Shown here one piece after another: positions 1-6,775 of a stretch of 22,300 bases of DNA (positions within the stretch are counted from its first letter, which is position 1; each line of letters starts with the position of its first letter). The translations under genes and the position numbers were made by a program. Source of the DNA: a virus; the IMG/VR virus record IMGVR_UViG_3300006789_000199, positions 1 through 22,300 of that record. The stretch is one strand, 5' to 3'. Below the pieces are notes generated by a model. It was not told the origin of the DNA. It saw only the letters and a list, made by a program, of their open reading frames with translations, and made no database searches.

Positions 1-63
1 CTGAGGATAGTATCTTTCTAAACCCCCATCAGTTCTAATTTCTATTCTATATTCTTCACTCAT
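1..63 (-). CDS. Partial hypothetical protein (N-terminus only)
   Basis: An open frame starts with ATG at 63-61 and runs off the left edge, giving 21 residues that begin MSEEYRIEIR. The start overlaps the stop codon of the preceding gene in the ATG-A-GTGA arrangement, the same tight coupling seen between other gene pairs here, which is the main support for it being real. The visible segment alternates polar and hydrophobic residues like an opening beta-strand. Too little is present to suggest a function. Confidence 0.5.
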   Translation of the reverse strand, partial: MSEEYRIEIRTDGGLERYYPQ

Positions 64-283
64 CTTCTTTGTTTTGGTTTAATATCTTCAAGGTTCCATC
101 AGCCTTCACGATGTACATACAGTTCGGGTCTTCAATTATTTTAACGATTATGCTCGCCATATTCTCAGGCATACTACCCTGGCTTACAAGTCTTTTAAAA
201 AACTTCTTATGCTTATTACCCTTTGGTGGGTAAATCTCAAAGCATCGTTTAAGTACTGTCTCTACGTGTTGTTGTGAAGTCAT
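56..283 (-). CDS. Small hypothetical protein (75 aa)
   Basis: This 75-residue protein is not recognised. It is basic in its first half (KRCFEIYPPKGNKHKKFFKR), a mix of Lys and aromatic residues that could contact nucleic acid. The middle is predicted helical (residues about 38-50, ENMASIIVKIIEDP), followed by a short beta-like stretch, YIVKADGTLKIL, and an acidic tail. There is no signal peptide, membrane segment or cysteine motif. Its ATG overlaps the stop of the SET-domain gene by four bases (ATGA), so the two are probably translated in a coupled way. Function unknown. Confidence 0.7.
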   Translation of the reverse strand: MTSQQHVETVLKRCFEIYPPKGNKHKKFFKRLVSQGSMPENMASIIVKIIEDPNCMYIVKADGTLKILNQNKEDE

Positions 284-678
284 TGTTGTTCTTTAAATTC
301 ATAAAGATTATACAATAATGTAAGCTCATCACCAGATTCTATATCTTTTACAGTCTTTATATATCTGTAGTCACCATCAATAATGGCCTCAAGGTTAGGA
401 TCCTTAGAGTGATTTATAAAACCACCTAGAGGAGTTCTAATAAATTGATCTTTGAATCTTTCATCATACACATGAGATAGTCCAAGAGTTTCTCCTACTT
501 CTATATCTACAACTGCAAATAAGCCAAGACCTTCTATGTTAGAAGGTTTGATTGTTAGCCTGGAGTCCAGGGGTTTGTAATACTTACTTTCCATATTATA
601 AAGTTTATTTGATATTATTACTAATACTACCAGAATGATTGCTATAAAAGCTCTATATATTCTGATTTCATTTTTCAT
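280..678 (-). CDS. SET-domain protein (putative protein-lysine methyltransferase) with N-terminal membrane anchor
   Basis: SET domains transfer a methyl group from S-adenosylmethionine to lysine side chains of proteins. Visible hallmarks are GLGLFA (residues 50-55) after a basic entry strand, FINHS (88-92 region, with N89-H90-S91 followed by P94-N95), and GDELTLLY ending in Y123, the usual catalytic tyrosine position. At 132 aa it is a minimal SET domain like small viral ones, with no pre-SET or post-SET cysteines. Residues about 9-24 are a strongly hydrophobic helix (FIAIILVVLVII) preceded by Lys/Arg, predicting an N-in/C-out or tail-less signal anchor. Starting at the internal M29 would remove this helix. 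The ATG at 678 overlaps the zincin gene by 11 bases. The SET call is confident; membrane location depends on the start; the substrate is unknown. Confidence 0.8.
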   Translation of the reverse strand: MKNEIRIYRAFIAIILVVLVIISNKLYNMESKYYKPLDSRLTIKPSNIEGLGLFAVVDIEVGETLGLSHVYDERFKDQFIRTPLGGFINHSKDPNLEAIIDGDYRYIKTVKDIESGDELTLLYNLYEFKEQQ

Positions 679-964
679 TAGCTAAGTTTTCAGCAGACTC
701 AGCTATCCAACGCTCATAGTCTTCGTAGGTCTCGTCATCATTAGGTGTAGGAAATACGATGTGAAGGAGTTCATGTACAATAGATTCCTCATCTATATCA
801 ACATCATGATATATGACAGCAGTCTTCTTCCCAAAATCTCTGGCAATGCCAATAAAATAAGACTCACCATCATACTCTACCTGTTCTGGATCTATTCTTT
901 CAAGGGATACATCCCAATCCTTAATGCGGAGTATTCTCATCCACTCCTTCAACATCTTTTCCAT
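668..964 (-). CDS. Small HExxH zincin-like metallopeptidase
   Basis: A 98-residue protein with a zincin signature VHELLH (H64, E65, H68). In this fold two histidines bind zinc and the glutamate activates water; a downstream acidic residue in the helix WIAESAENLA (about 86-95) could be the third ligand. The N-terminal part, with LRIKDWDVSLE, looks like the short beta-sheet that precedes the active-site helix in SprT/ImmA-like minimal phage zincins. No signal peptide is seen, so it should act in the cytoplasm. It sits between ribonucleotide reductase, one base upstream, and the SET gene, which it overlaps. The substrate is unknown, and it may be a processing or host-takeover protease. Fold is fairly sure; activity is inferred. 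Confidence 0.72.
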   Translation of the reverse strand: MEKMLKEWMRILRIKDWDVSLERIDPEQVEYDGESYFIGIARDFGKKTAVIYHDVDIDEESIVHELLHIVFPTPNDDETYEDYERWIAESAENLANEK

Positions 965-965
965 A

Positions 966-2825
966 CTACAAATTTACAACTTCACACGAACCTCCACTAC
1001 ATGCAAGCTCATTTGATAGATCAGTATTATCATCTATCTCAATAACCTTGGTTAGATCTACTTCAGAAAGTGATGTGTATCTTTTATTGAACTGTTTCTT
1101 GGTAATCTCCTCAAACGGTGCCTGTATATAAGTACCGCCATCATAAGGAAGAACTGAAAGACCGTTAAAAGTATCCTTGTTTTGCCACATCCACTCTACT
1201 ACGTCTTTCCACTCATCAGGCTTAACTGATACAGTAGCAGATACATTATGAGTATTTCTACCATCGATGTGTCCTTGACGTACCCACTTCATATTCCAAC
1301 GCTGCACACGTTCTAACATTTGAAGAGCTGTCTCTTCTTCTCGCAAAGTTGCAGAGTCTGGAGCCCTTTGAGGAATCTCAATAACAGCAGAGTTAGGAAT
1401 AAGTTTCATGTCATCTACAAGTTCTGGATGATTGATTGCAAGATACTGATATAATGCTTCATCCTTGTTACACTGCATACGTCTAATATAATACTTAGAA
1501 TGCCATGCATGTATGCCAGATGATGTACCTACTACGCAAGAAGTAGTACCACTTGGTTTTACTGTAGTAATTCTAGCAGCAGGATTAATTCCAATAGTCT
1601 CTGCAGTGTCATAGTTCTCTTGAATAGCTATTCCGGCAGCTTCTTCTAGATCTAATTCATATACAGCTCCATTACAGATACCTGTCATACCTACACCTAC
1701 AAGAGCATCCTTTTCAGTAGTCTCTCTCCAGATAGGCCTTAGGTAATGAAAGTTAGTAAACCCTGCTTGAAGAGTCCCAAAGAAAGATGCAGCTTGAGCA
1801 CGTTCATTAAGATCAAGCTGATCAATAACATTCCCCGCATTTACTTCTGTAAGATTACAAAATTGAAACGGACGTAGTGCTATCTCACAACAAGGATTAG
1901 TTCCCCAGTCTTTATCATTACTAAGATATGTACCAGGTTCTCCGCTACCACTCTCTTCAATCTTCTTCCAAAGATTTACAAAGAACTTCTTAGTAATTCT
2001 ATGACGTAATAAAACAGCACTGTTGTTAGCACGTCCACGTTGAGGATTCTTTTCCCACCATGCACCACTCTTAGCTGCTATCATCTCATCATCATCTGCA
2101 GAGAATAACGAAATAAGAGCAGCTCTTCTAATGCCTCCTGCAAGTACAGCATCTGCAATATGACAAACCATATCATGTACTTCAATAGGTGTGAGCTTTT
2201 CTCCATCTTTTTTACGATCAAGCATAAGCTCAAGATTGAATAAACATTTCTTAAGTGGCTCAGGCCCAGGGGCTTTGCCTCCTGCTGTAACAAGTCTTGC
2301 TCCTTTAGGTCTAATATCTGAGAAGTCAAATACAGGTTTTGTTTTTCGCATACCAAAGTAAGAAGACATAAGATGGCGTACTGCATCTGCCCATCCTTCT
2401 ATTGAATCACTTACCAAATACTTCTGATGTTTCTTAGGCTTGATTATATCAGGTAACTGATTTACGTGATCACGTTGAACGGAATATCCAACACCTGTAC
2501 CACCAAGTAATAAGAACATTGTTTCACTGAATGCCCGGTAATCATCAATAGGTAAGTATGCACAGTTGTATACCCTAGATTCTGACTTTTCAATGGCGGC
2601 TCCAGAAAACTGTGCAGCTCTCATAGACATCAAAATCTTTTTATCGTATATATGCTTAGAAGTACTATCTATCTTGTCTTTTAGCTCAGGGTATTTCTTC
2701 TTCATCATGTCAACATACCTGTCAACTATTTCTTCCCACGTCTCTCTTCTCTCTTCGGACGATACATATTTAGCGTACTTATTGAAGACAACTATGTCAC
2801 TTAGGATTTGATTGTTTTTATCCAT
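966..2825 (-). CDS. rtpR: Adenosylcobalamin-dependent (class II) ribonucleoside-triphosphate reductase
   Basis: Class II reductase converts ribonucleotides to deoxyribonucleotides with a cobalamin-generated cysteine radical, without oxygen or a separate small subunit. The key residues of the Lactobacillus leichmannii-type monomeric enzyme are all placed: C88 (YNCAYL, equivalent to C119), N310/C312/E314 in NPCCEI (N406, C408, E410), C323 in FCNL eleven residues later (C419), and the C-terminal redox pair C609/C614 in CSGGSC (C731/C736). At 619 aa it is about 120 residues shorter than the 739-aa model enzyme, with most of the loss between the first cysteine and the radical site, where the effector-binding insertion lies. 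The start follows an A/T-rich leader just after a terminator hairpin. A host supply of B12 is implied. TAG is the stop. Confidence 0.93.
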   Translation of the reverse strand: MDKNNQILSDIVVFNKYAKYVSSEERRETWEEIVDRYVDMMKKKYPELKDKIDSTSKHIYDKKILMSMRAAQFSGAAIEKSESRVYNCAYLPIDDYRAFSETMFLLLGGTGVGYSVQRDHVNQLPDIIKPKKHQKYLVSDSIEGWADAVRHLMSSYFGMRKTKPVFDFSDIRPKGARLVTAGGKAPGPEPLKKCLFNLELMLDRKKDGEKLTPIEVHDMVCHIADAVLAGGIRRAALISLFSADDDEMIAAKSGAWWEKNPQRGRANNSAVLLRHRITKKFFVNLWKKIEESGSGEPGTYLSNDKDWGTNPCCEIALRPFQFCNLTEVNAGNVIDQLDLNERAQAASFFGTLQAGFTNFHYLRPIWRETTEKDALVGVGMTGICNGAVYELDLEEAAGIAIQENYDTAETIGINPAARITTVKPSGTTSCVVGTSSGIHAWHSKYYIRRMQCNKDEALYQYLAINHPELVDDMKLIPNSAVIEIPQRAPDSATLREEETALQMLERVQRWNMKWVRQGHIDGRNTHNVSATVSVKPDEWKDVVEWMWQNKDTFNGLSVLPYDGGTYIQAPFEEITKKQFNKRYTSLSEVDLTKVIEIDDNTDLSNELACSGGSCEVVNL

Positions 2826-2845
2826 TTGAATTGTTTAGAGCCAGA

Positions 2846-2870
2846 AAAGACGAGGGGTTACCTCGTCTTT
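2846..2870 (-). terminator. Rho-independent terminator after the MazG-like gene
   Basis: A perfect 10-bp inverted repeat (AAAGACGAGG / CCTCGTCTTT) encloses a 5-base loop. Read on the minus strand, the second arm runs into a short T-tract (CTTTTC). It lies 21 bases past the stop of the MazG-like gene and 20 bases before the ribonucleotide reductase start, so it should separate or attenuate these two genes. The stem ends in A/T pairs on both sides, so it could also work on plus-strand transcripts. Confidence 0.75.
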
Positions 2871-2891
2871 AAACTGGTAATATTATTATAA

Positions 2892-3431
2892 TTACTGGGT
2901 TACCTCTTCTTCTCCTAAGAGCTCATCGAAGTTAGGTTCGATGTAGTTGATGGACTTCATTACCTTATGATCAGACTCTCGTTTAATCACATAATAACGT
3001 CCGTTATCCATCTCTTGGAAATAACATTTGATCTTCTTCCCTTGTTTATTAGGGTGCTCTCCGTTCATATACGCAGTGACTGTCTCTTCTGCTTCCTCCT
3101 TAGAGTCACAAAACTTTGACATGTTACTGTCATATATCTTAGTCATCACATAGTTGATGTCTAAACCATGTACCATGGTCATACGTAAAACTACCCACAC
3201 AAGATCTCCAAGTGCGTCAGCTATCTCTACAATATCCTGACTATCCCTATTAATTGCTGTACGAAGCTCTTCAAGTTCTTCTACTATTTGTTCATAGTGA
3301 GAGCCCTGTATCATTGATTCAGGAAATCCAGGCTGATTTATTTTAGGGAGTCCGCCTATTCGACTCCAGTTTGCAACTCTATTGATAAGAGTTGGTCTTT
3401 TGACCACATATTTGGGTCCACCTCTATTCAT
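2892..3431 (-). CDS. MazG-like NTP pyrophosphohydrolase (all-alpha NTPase)
   Basis: MazG-type enzymes hydrolyse NTPs or dNTPs to the monophosphate and pyrophosphate. In phages they may clear damaged nucleotides or lower (p)ppGpp. The helical metal-binding pattern EExxE...ExxD is present: E51, E52, E55, then E69 and D72 in EIADALGDLVWV, with D76 following. SNMSKF (102-107) is the sequence commonly seen near the end of the core in this family. Residues beyond about 108 form an added domain with a GKKIKCYF...GRYYVIKR beta-like segment; the enzyme core alone is about 100 aa, so the 179-aa length reflects this extension. A promoter-like box lies 39 bases before the ATG and a terminator follows the stop, so it may be a single-gene unit. 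Adjacent ribonucleotide reductase and Ung fit a dNTP-pool role. Confidence 0.8.
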   Translation of the reverse strand: MNRGGPKYVVKRPTLINRVANWSRIGGLPKINQPGFPESMIQGSHYEQIVEELEELRTAINRDSQDIVEIADALGDLVWVVLRMTMVHGLDINYVMTKIYDSNMSKFCDSKEEAEETVTAYMNGEHPNKQGKKIKCYFQEMDNGRYYVIKRESDHKVMKSINYIEPNFDELLGEEEVTQ

Positions 3432-3469
3432 TTTAGATAAATTAAAAAATTAAAAATATACTGGGATAA

Positions 3470-3477
3470 CAAATATA
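3470..3477 (-). promoter_or_regulatory. Candidate Bacteroidota-type promoter -7 box
   Basis: On the minus strand this reads TATATTTG, an exact match to the TAnnTTTG -7 element known for Bacteroidota primary sigma factors. It lies in the only sizeable non-overlapping gap upstream of the MazG-like gene, 39 bases before its ATG and followed by a very A/T-rich leader. I do not see a good TTTG -33 element at the expected spacing, so the assignment is tentative. An 8-base box with two free positions also occurs by chance elsewhere in the window. Confidence 0.35.
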
Positions 3478-3482
3478 ATGTT

Positions 3483-3644
3483 TTAGACAACATCATACAC
3501 CTCCCCTGCTGGAGAAAACCAAGTATAATCCGGAAACTGCATAGCAATTTGCAGTTTTAATCCGTCAGTATCTGTTGCAAGTATTACAACTATTTTTCTC
3601 TCCAGTGTTTTTGGATGATCTAATATTACTTTATACGCTTTCAT
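3483..3644 (-). CDS. Small hypothetical protein (53 aa) downstream of uracil-DNA glycosylase
   Basis: A short ORF fills most of the gap between the glycosylase and the MazG-like gene. ATG is at 3644-3642 and TAA at 3485-3483. The product begins MKAYKVILDH and ends GEVYDVV. It has an alternating pattern (KIVVILATDTDGLKLQIA) followed by FPDYTWFSP, which looks like a small alpha/beta fold rather than random translation. The start overlaps the end of the glycosylase gene by 14 bases, matching the overlapping style of this genome. No family is recognised. It would be missed by any annotation with a 60-residue cutoff. Confidence 0.6.
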   Translation of the reverse strand: MKAYKVILDHPKTLERKIVVILATDTDGLKLQIAMQFPDYTWFSPAGEVYDVV

Positions 3645-4341
3645 GTAGGTTCCATTTTATGGGCTCTTCCCCCTGTTCTTCTAATACTATATTACATTTA
3701 TTAAACACATTACTTTTAAGAAATCCTCCTTTCCTTCCATAAGCTTCTGCTGCAGGATGAGATGCTTTTAAAACAGGATTACCGTTTAAACATTTCTCAA
3801 ATGCAGCAGCCTTTGCTCCTAAGAATATAACAGGCACTTCAGGATACTCAGCAGTAATGTCTGTTAGAAGTCTTTCCGTGAAGGGCTTCCACATCTCAGT
3901 GTGTGATCCTATCCTACCTGCCTCGAGTGTAAATGCAGTGTTCAACATAAGAATGCCTTGCTCACACCAAGACTCAAGAGAATAATCTGGAGTAAGCTGC
4001 AGAACACCAGTAGTATTCTCAACCTCTTCAAGTATTATTCTCAACGAGAATGGTATAGTCTTAGACTTTTCCTCATCAACACCAAATGCAACACCTGTAG
4101 GCTGTCCATACTTAGGATATGGATCCTGTCCTACAAGTATTACCTTGAGCCTATCCGGGGGAGTCAACTCAAATGCACGAAAGGTATCTTTCTTTGAAGG
4201 TATAACTAAGGTGGTTGCTCTAAGCTTGGCTACCTTAATACCTATATCTACCATGTCTTTCATGATAGGCTTCATTATCTTATCCCATTGCCTGAGATCT
4301 GAAGACTCTGTATCGATTTTTATATGTTTCCCTATCTTCAT
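3631..4341 (-). CDS. ung: Family 1 uracil-DNA glycosylase (Ung/UDG)
   Basis: UDG removes uracil from DNA by flipping the base out and cleaving the glycosidic bond. Family 1 motifs are present in order: VILVGQDPYP (residues 67-76, with catalytic D73; the usual sequence is GQDPYH), GVAFGV, WCEQGILMLNTAFT (125-138), SHTEMWKPFT, VIFLGAKAAAF and ASHPAAEAYG (H195 in the leucine-loop motif, usually HPSPLS). The 236-aa length is normal. The ATG at 4341 is preferred over internal Met codons because W19 then aligns with the conserved N-terminal Trp of bacterial Ung; it overlaps the upstream gene by 62 bases. Retained activity is likely but the Tyr-His to Tyr-Pro change and altered loop are unusual. With ribonucleotide reductase and MazG nearby, it probably keeps uracil out of phage DNA or degrades uracil-containing DNA. 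Confidence 0.92.
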   Translation of the reverse strand: MKIGKHIKIDTESSDLRQWDKIMKPIMKDMVDIGIKVAKLRATTLVIPSKKDTFRAFELTPPDRLKVILVGQDPYPKYGQPTGVAFGVDEEKSKTIPFSLRIILEEVENTTGVLQLTPDYSLESWCEQGILMLNTAFTLEAGRIGSHTEMWKPFTERLLTDITAEYPEVPVIFLGAKAAAFEKCLNGNPVLKASHPAAEAYGRKGGFLKSNVFNKCNIVLEEQGEEPIKWNLHESV

Positions 4342-5023
4342 CTATTATATGATATAACTCGGCAGACTCAGGAAGATCCTGCCCTATTCGTTTTTCTACT
4401 TTGGCTTTTCTTCTCTCTGTCCTATGAATTATCCCATATACCTCATGAGTTTTCTTCATAGAATGAAAGTCAAGAATTTTTACCTTATACTCTTCTGACA
4501 TTTCAGAGTACTTGCCCTTTACATACTTAAGAAAGTCTTCCTCATATATCATAGGTACATTAAATACATACATGATTGAGAAGTCATCTACTTCTAACCT
4601 ATCTACAAAGTCTTCATGATTCTTCATATTACGGTCAAGTGCCTCAAAAGATTCACTGTAACCTTTACGTAAAAGAACATGAAGTCTCATGGTAGGAGAA
4701 TCTTCTATCCATAGAAATACATTCATAAAATATGTATCCCACATTATACTAGCTCTTGTCTTAAATAACATAGGAGCTATAAATATAGAAGAATCAGACG
4801 TCTCCATTGAGTATAGATGGTAAATGTGGTTACCCTTCTTCTGTATATTCTCAATACGGAAGAGTCCGTCCTGGACAGGAATTATCCTGCCAGGAGCGTA
4901 ACTCATACCTGAATGACGTATCTCATGAATAACATCATCGTCCATCCTTATCTCTGCACTAGCATCAACTCTGATACTAACGCAAGTAGGATCCTTTATT
5001 GTAAGTGCAGTTGCTGTTTCCAT
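4280..5023 (-). CDS. Hypothetical protein (247 aa)
   Basis: Not recognised. The N-terminal two thirds look beta-rich and mixed (GRIIPVQDGLFRIENIQKKG, then HIYHLYSMETSDSSIFIAP), with MWDTYFMNVFLWIED near residues 94-108. The last third is charged and helical (TERRKAKVEKRIGQDLPES). There is no signal peptide or clear membrane span and no recognisable catalytic motif. The gene overlaps the RecE-like nuclease gene by 28 bases at its start and the uracil-DNA glycosylase by 62 bases at its end, so the three are probably co-transcribed. The position between two DNA-processing enzymes suggests a DNA-metabolism role, but this is association only. Confidence 0.72.
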   Translation of the reverse strand: METATALTIKDPTCVSIRVDASAEIRMDDDVIHEIRHSGMSYAPGRIIPVQDGLFRIENIQKKGNHIYHLYSMETSDSSIFIAPMLFKTRASIMWDTYFMNVFLWIEDSPTMRLHVLLRKGYSESFEALDRNMKNHEDFVDRLEVDDFSIMYVFNVPMIYEEDFLKYVKGKYSEMSEEYKVKILDFHSMKKTHEVYGIIHRTERRKAKVEKRIGQDLPESAELYHIIDEDRETYKNRYRVFRSQAMG

Positions 5024-6027
5024 GGTGATGTACAGTTTAAAGGCATGTCATTTTGATGAGCGTATACATTTCTAGGATGTTTCCAAAGATCGTTCTCGTA
5101 ATGCCATCCGAGATCTTCAAGAAGAGTTATCCATCCTCTATGATAATTACCATAAAGATCTGTATAACCGTGGTCTCCTGCTTTCATATCTTCATCAGAT
5201 ACAGTATAAGTGATAACATCATTACGTCCAGTAGTACCTACTACAATAAACTTAAAGTTCTCTACTGTGTATCCTTCAGAGATTTCATTTACAAATAAAT
5301 CTTCTATCGCTGCAGTATACATAGATGACTGCAAATAGTATTTGTATTTAATAAATGAAGATGAAAAGTAGTACACACTGCTTGAAGTTGTCTTCAAATC
5401 AACAGGATATATCTTTTTCTCCTCATGATCTATTAAAACAATATCAAGAAGAGCTTTACATGTTACACCTCCCTGCTGCCAGAATACTGGTACTTGGAAC
5501 TTAAGCTCAACGTCTGGATGTAAATCTTGTACAAAGAATCTTTTAGCTGATGTATCTGCAAGACAGTTCATCTTCATCCTAGACATCATCTCATACTCTT
5601 CTTGAGATATACATACCTTACCATCATTCTCACATCTCTCATAGATGTAATCTTTGAATCCCTCAAACTGCTTAGTAGCTGTCTTCTTATAAGAACTCTT
5701 ATACTCAGAGGCTTCAAATGCTTGTTCAGCAAGTTCCTCATCATTAATATTCCCAAAAGGATCCGTAAGACGGATAGTTATTGCAGCATTAACCATACCC
5801 TCCATCATACCTGTAGGAGGAATTGTAGTTGCTACATAGTATCTATTATTCCACTCATCTGCTGACTGGAACATTAAAGCGTCAAACGCACTCCCAATAC
5901 GGAATGCATTTGACTCTACTCTTTCCCGGGGATCTTTTACATTCATCGGGTGGTCATCAAAGTCACTTAGTAGTGACCTTGATATACCTTCTGCTGATCT
6001 ATATTCTTGTTCATTCATAGCATTCAT
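4996..6027 (-). CDS. PD-(D/E)XK exonuclease of RecE/YqaJ type
   Basis: RecE/lambda-exonuclease-like enzymes resect DNA ends to make single strands for annealing. The C-terminal nuclease core shows ALLDIVLID (D195), then IYPVDLKTTSS with D210-L-K212 as the D-(D/E)xK pair, and FIKYKYYLQSSMYTAAI with a tyrosine-rich helix containing Q233, the usual motif IV helix. The N-terminal ISRSLLSDFDDHP and FRIGSAFDALMFQ match the opening helices of RecE-type (DUF3799-like) nucleases, where the second motif normally reads G.alH; the histidine is Phe here. Length of 343 aa suits the family. The start may be M1 or M4. The gene overlaps the 254-aa gene by 17 bases. A Sak4-like ATPase in the same cluster could be its annealing partner. 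Confidence 0.8.
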   Translation of the reverse strand: MNAMNEQEYRSAEGISRSLLSDFDDHPMNVKDPRERVESNAFRIGSAFDALMFQSADEWNNRYYVATTIPPTGMMEGMVNAAITIRLTDPFGNINDEELAEQAFEASEYKSSYKKTATKQFEGFKDYIYERCENDGKVCISQEEYEMMSRMKMNCLADTSAKRFFVQDLHPDVELKFQVPVFWQQGGVTCKALLDIVLIDHEEKKIYPVDLKTTSSSVYYFSSSFIKYKYYLQSSMYTAAIEDLFVNEISEGYTVENFKFIVVGTTGRNDVITYTVSDEDMKAGDHGYTDLYGNYHRGWITLLEDLGWHYENDLWKHPRNVYAHQNDMPLNCTSPWKQQLHLQ

Positions 6028-6775
6028 TTATTACTTCTTTTAAGTGTGTATTTATTTTATTATTAAACTGCTCAAACTCTGCAAACCCTTTAGGCGCTTT
6101 AATTTTTGCATCAAACATGTCTTCAAAGATATCCATATCTCCTGTAGTTTCAAGAAAGCTGTACTTTTTTCTCATCTTTCTTGCATATATACCGAAGAGT
6201 TTCTCGTCAGAAGCTGTATGCCCCTCTATCTTTGTAAGACAGTCTGGATGTATATAAAGAATAGAATCTAAAGGTATGTCATAGACACAGCTACCTATTG
6301 CTTTATTAATAGCACTGTCTTTCTTCAAAGATACTCTTGTAGTTACATTATTCTTTACAAACAACCCTATTAAAGGAACAAGTTTACTATCAATTTCACG
6401 ATATACTACGTTATCTATAAGAAAATAAGCAGACTTAGTAGTTTTAAACCCTAAAACATCATTTGCATTAGAGTATCTTGATATACAATCTTTAAAATCT
6501 TTTAAAGCATAAGAGTATTTTGTTCTATAATTAGATGAGAAAGAATACTTTCTTTCAAAGGAATAGGCACCGTTAGCATGAATTATGGCCTCAAAGGGCA
6601 AGTATTTAGCCTTAGAGTTGTAATTAAGTCTAAAATTTATAGGCGTAGACTGACTAAATCCATACCAATCTGAGACAAAAGTTCTTTGCAAAACATAATC
6701 TCCCCTAGGAATCTGAGTACTAGGTCGCCTGAAGCCAGCTGTCCATTTTAATTTACTGTTATATATTACTTTCAT
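6011..6775 (-). CDS. Hypothetical protein at the end of the ubiquitin-like cassette (254 aa)
   Basis: Not recognised. The protein is rich in Tyr, Ser, Lys and Phe, especially residues 60-95 (KAKYLPFEAIIHANGAYSFE, then a Tyr/Ser-rich stretch). A central beta-like region contains SAYFLIDNVVYREIDSKLVP and IGLFVKNNVTTRVS, and a C-terminal helical region contains EDMFDAKIKAPKGFAEFEQF. There is no obvious catalytic triad, zinc site or membrane segment. Its ATG overlaps the stop of the E1-like gene by four bases (ATGA), the same coupling that links other members of the cassette, so it may be a component such as a target, adaptor or E3-like factor. That role is inference from position only. Confidence 0.72.
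   Translation of the reverse strand: MKVIYNSKLKWTAGFRRPSTQIPRGDYVLQRTFVSDWYGFSQSTPINFRLNYNSKAKYLPFEAIIHANGAYSFERKYSFSSNYRTKYSYALKDFKDCISRYSNANDVLGFKTTKSAYFLIDNVVYREIDSKLVPLIGLFVKNNVTTRVSLKKDSAINKAIGSCVYDIPLDSILYIHPDCLTKIEGHTASDEKLFGIYARKMRKKYSFLETTGDMDIFEDMFDAKIKAPKGFAEFEQFNNKINTHLKEVINECYE

Noticed and set aside
761-1045. Plus-strand ORFs such as this one, and those at 2566-2811, 3958-4197, 4145-4357, 5053-5298, 11354-11701, 13259-13552, 15724-15993 and 20335-20676.
   Set aside because: All lie antisense to well-supported minus-strand genes, with compositions typical of reversed coding sequence and no motif support.
2081-2386. 101-aa minus-strand ORF inside the ribonucleotide reductase gene.
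   Set aside because: It is a shifted frame inside a gene with every catalytic motif in place.
4280-4341. Starting uracil-DNA glycosylase at internal M23 to avoid overlap with the upstream gene.
   Set aside because: W19 aligns with the conserved N-terminal Trp of bacterial Ung, which supports the longer form.
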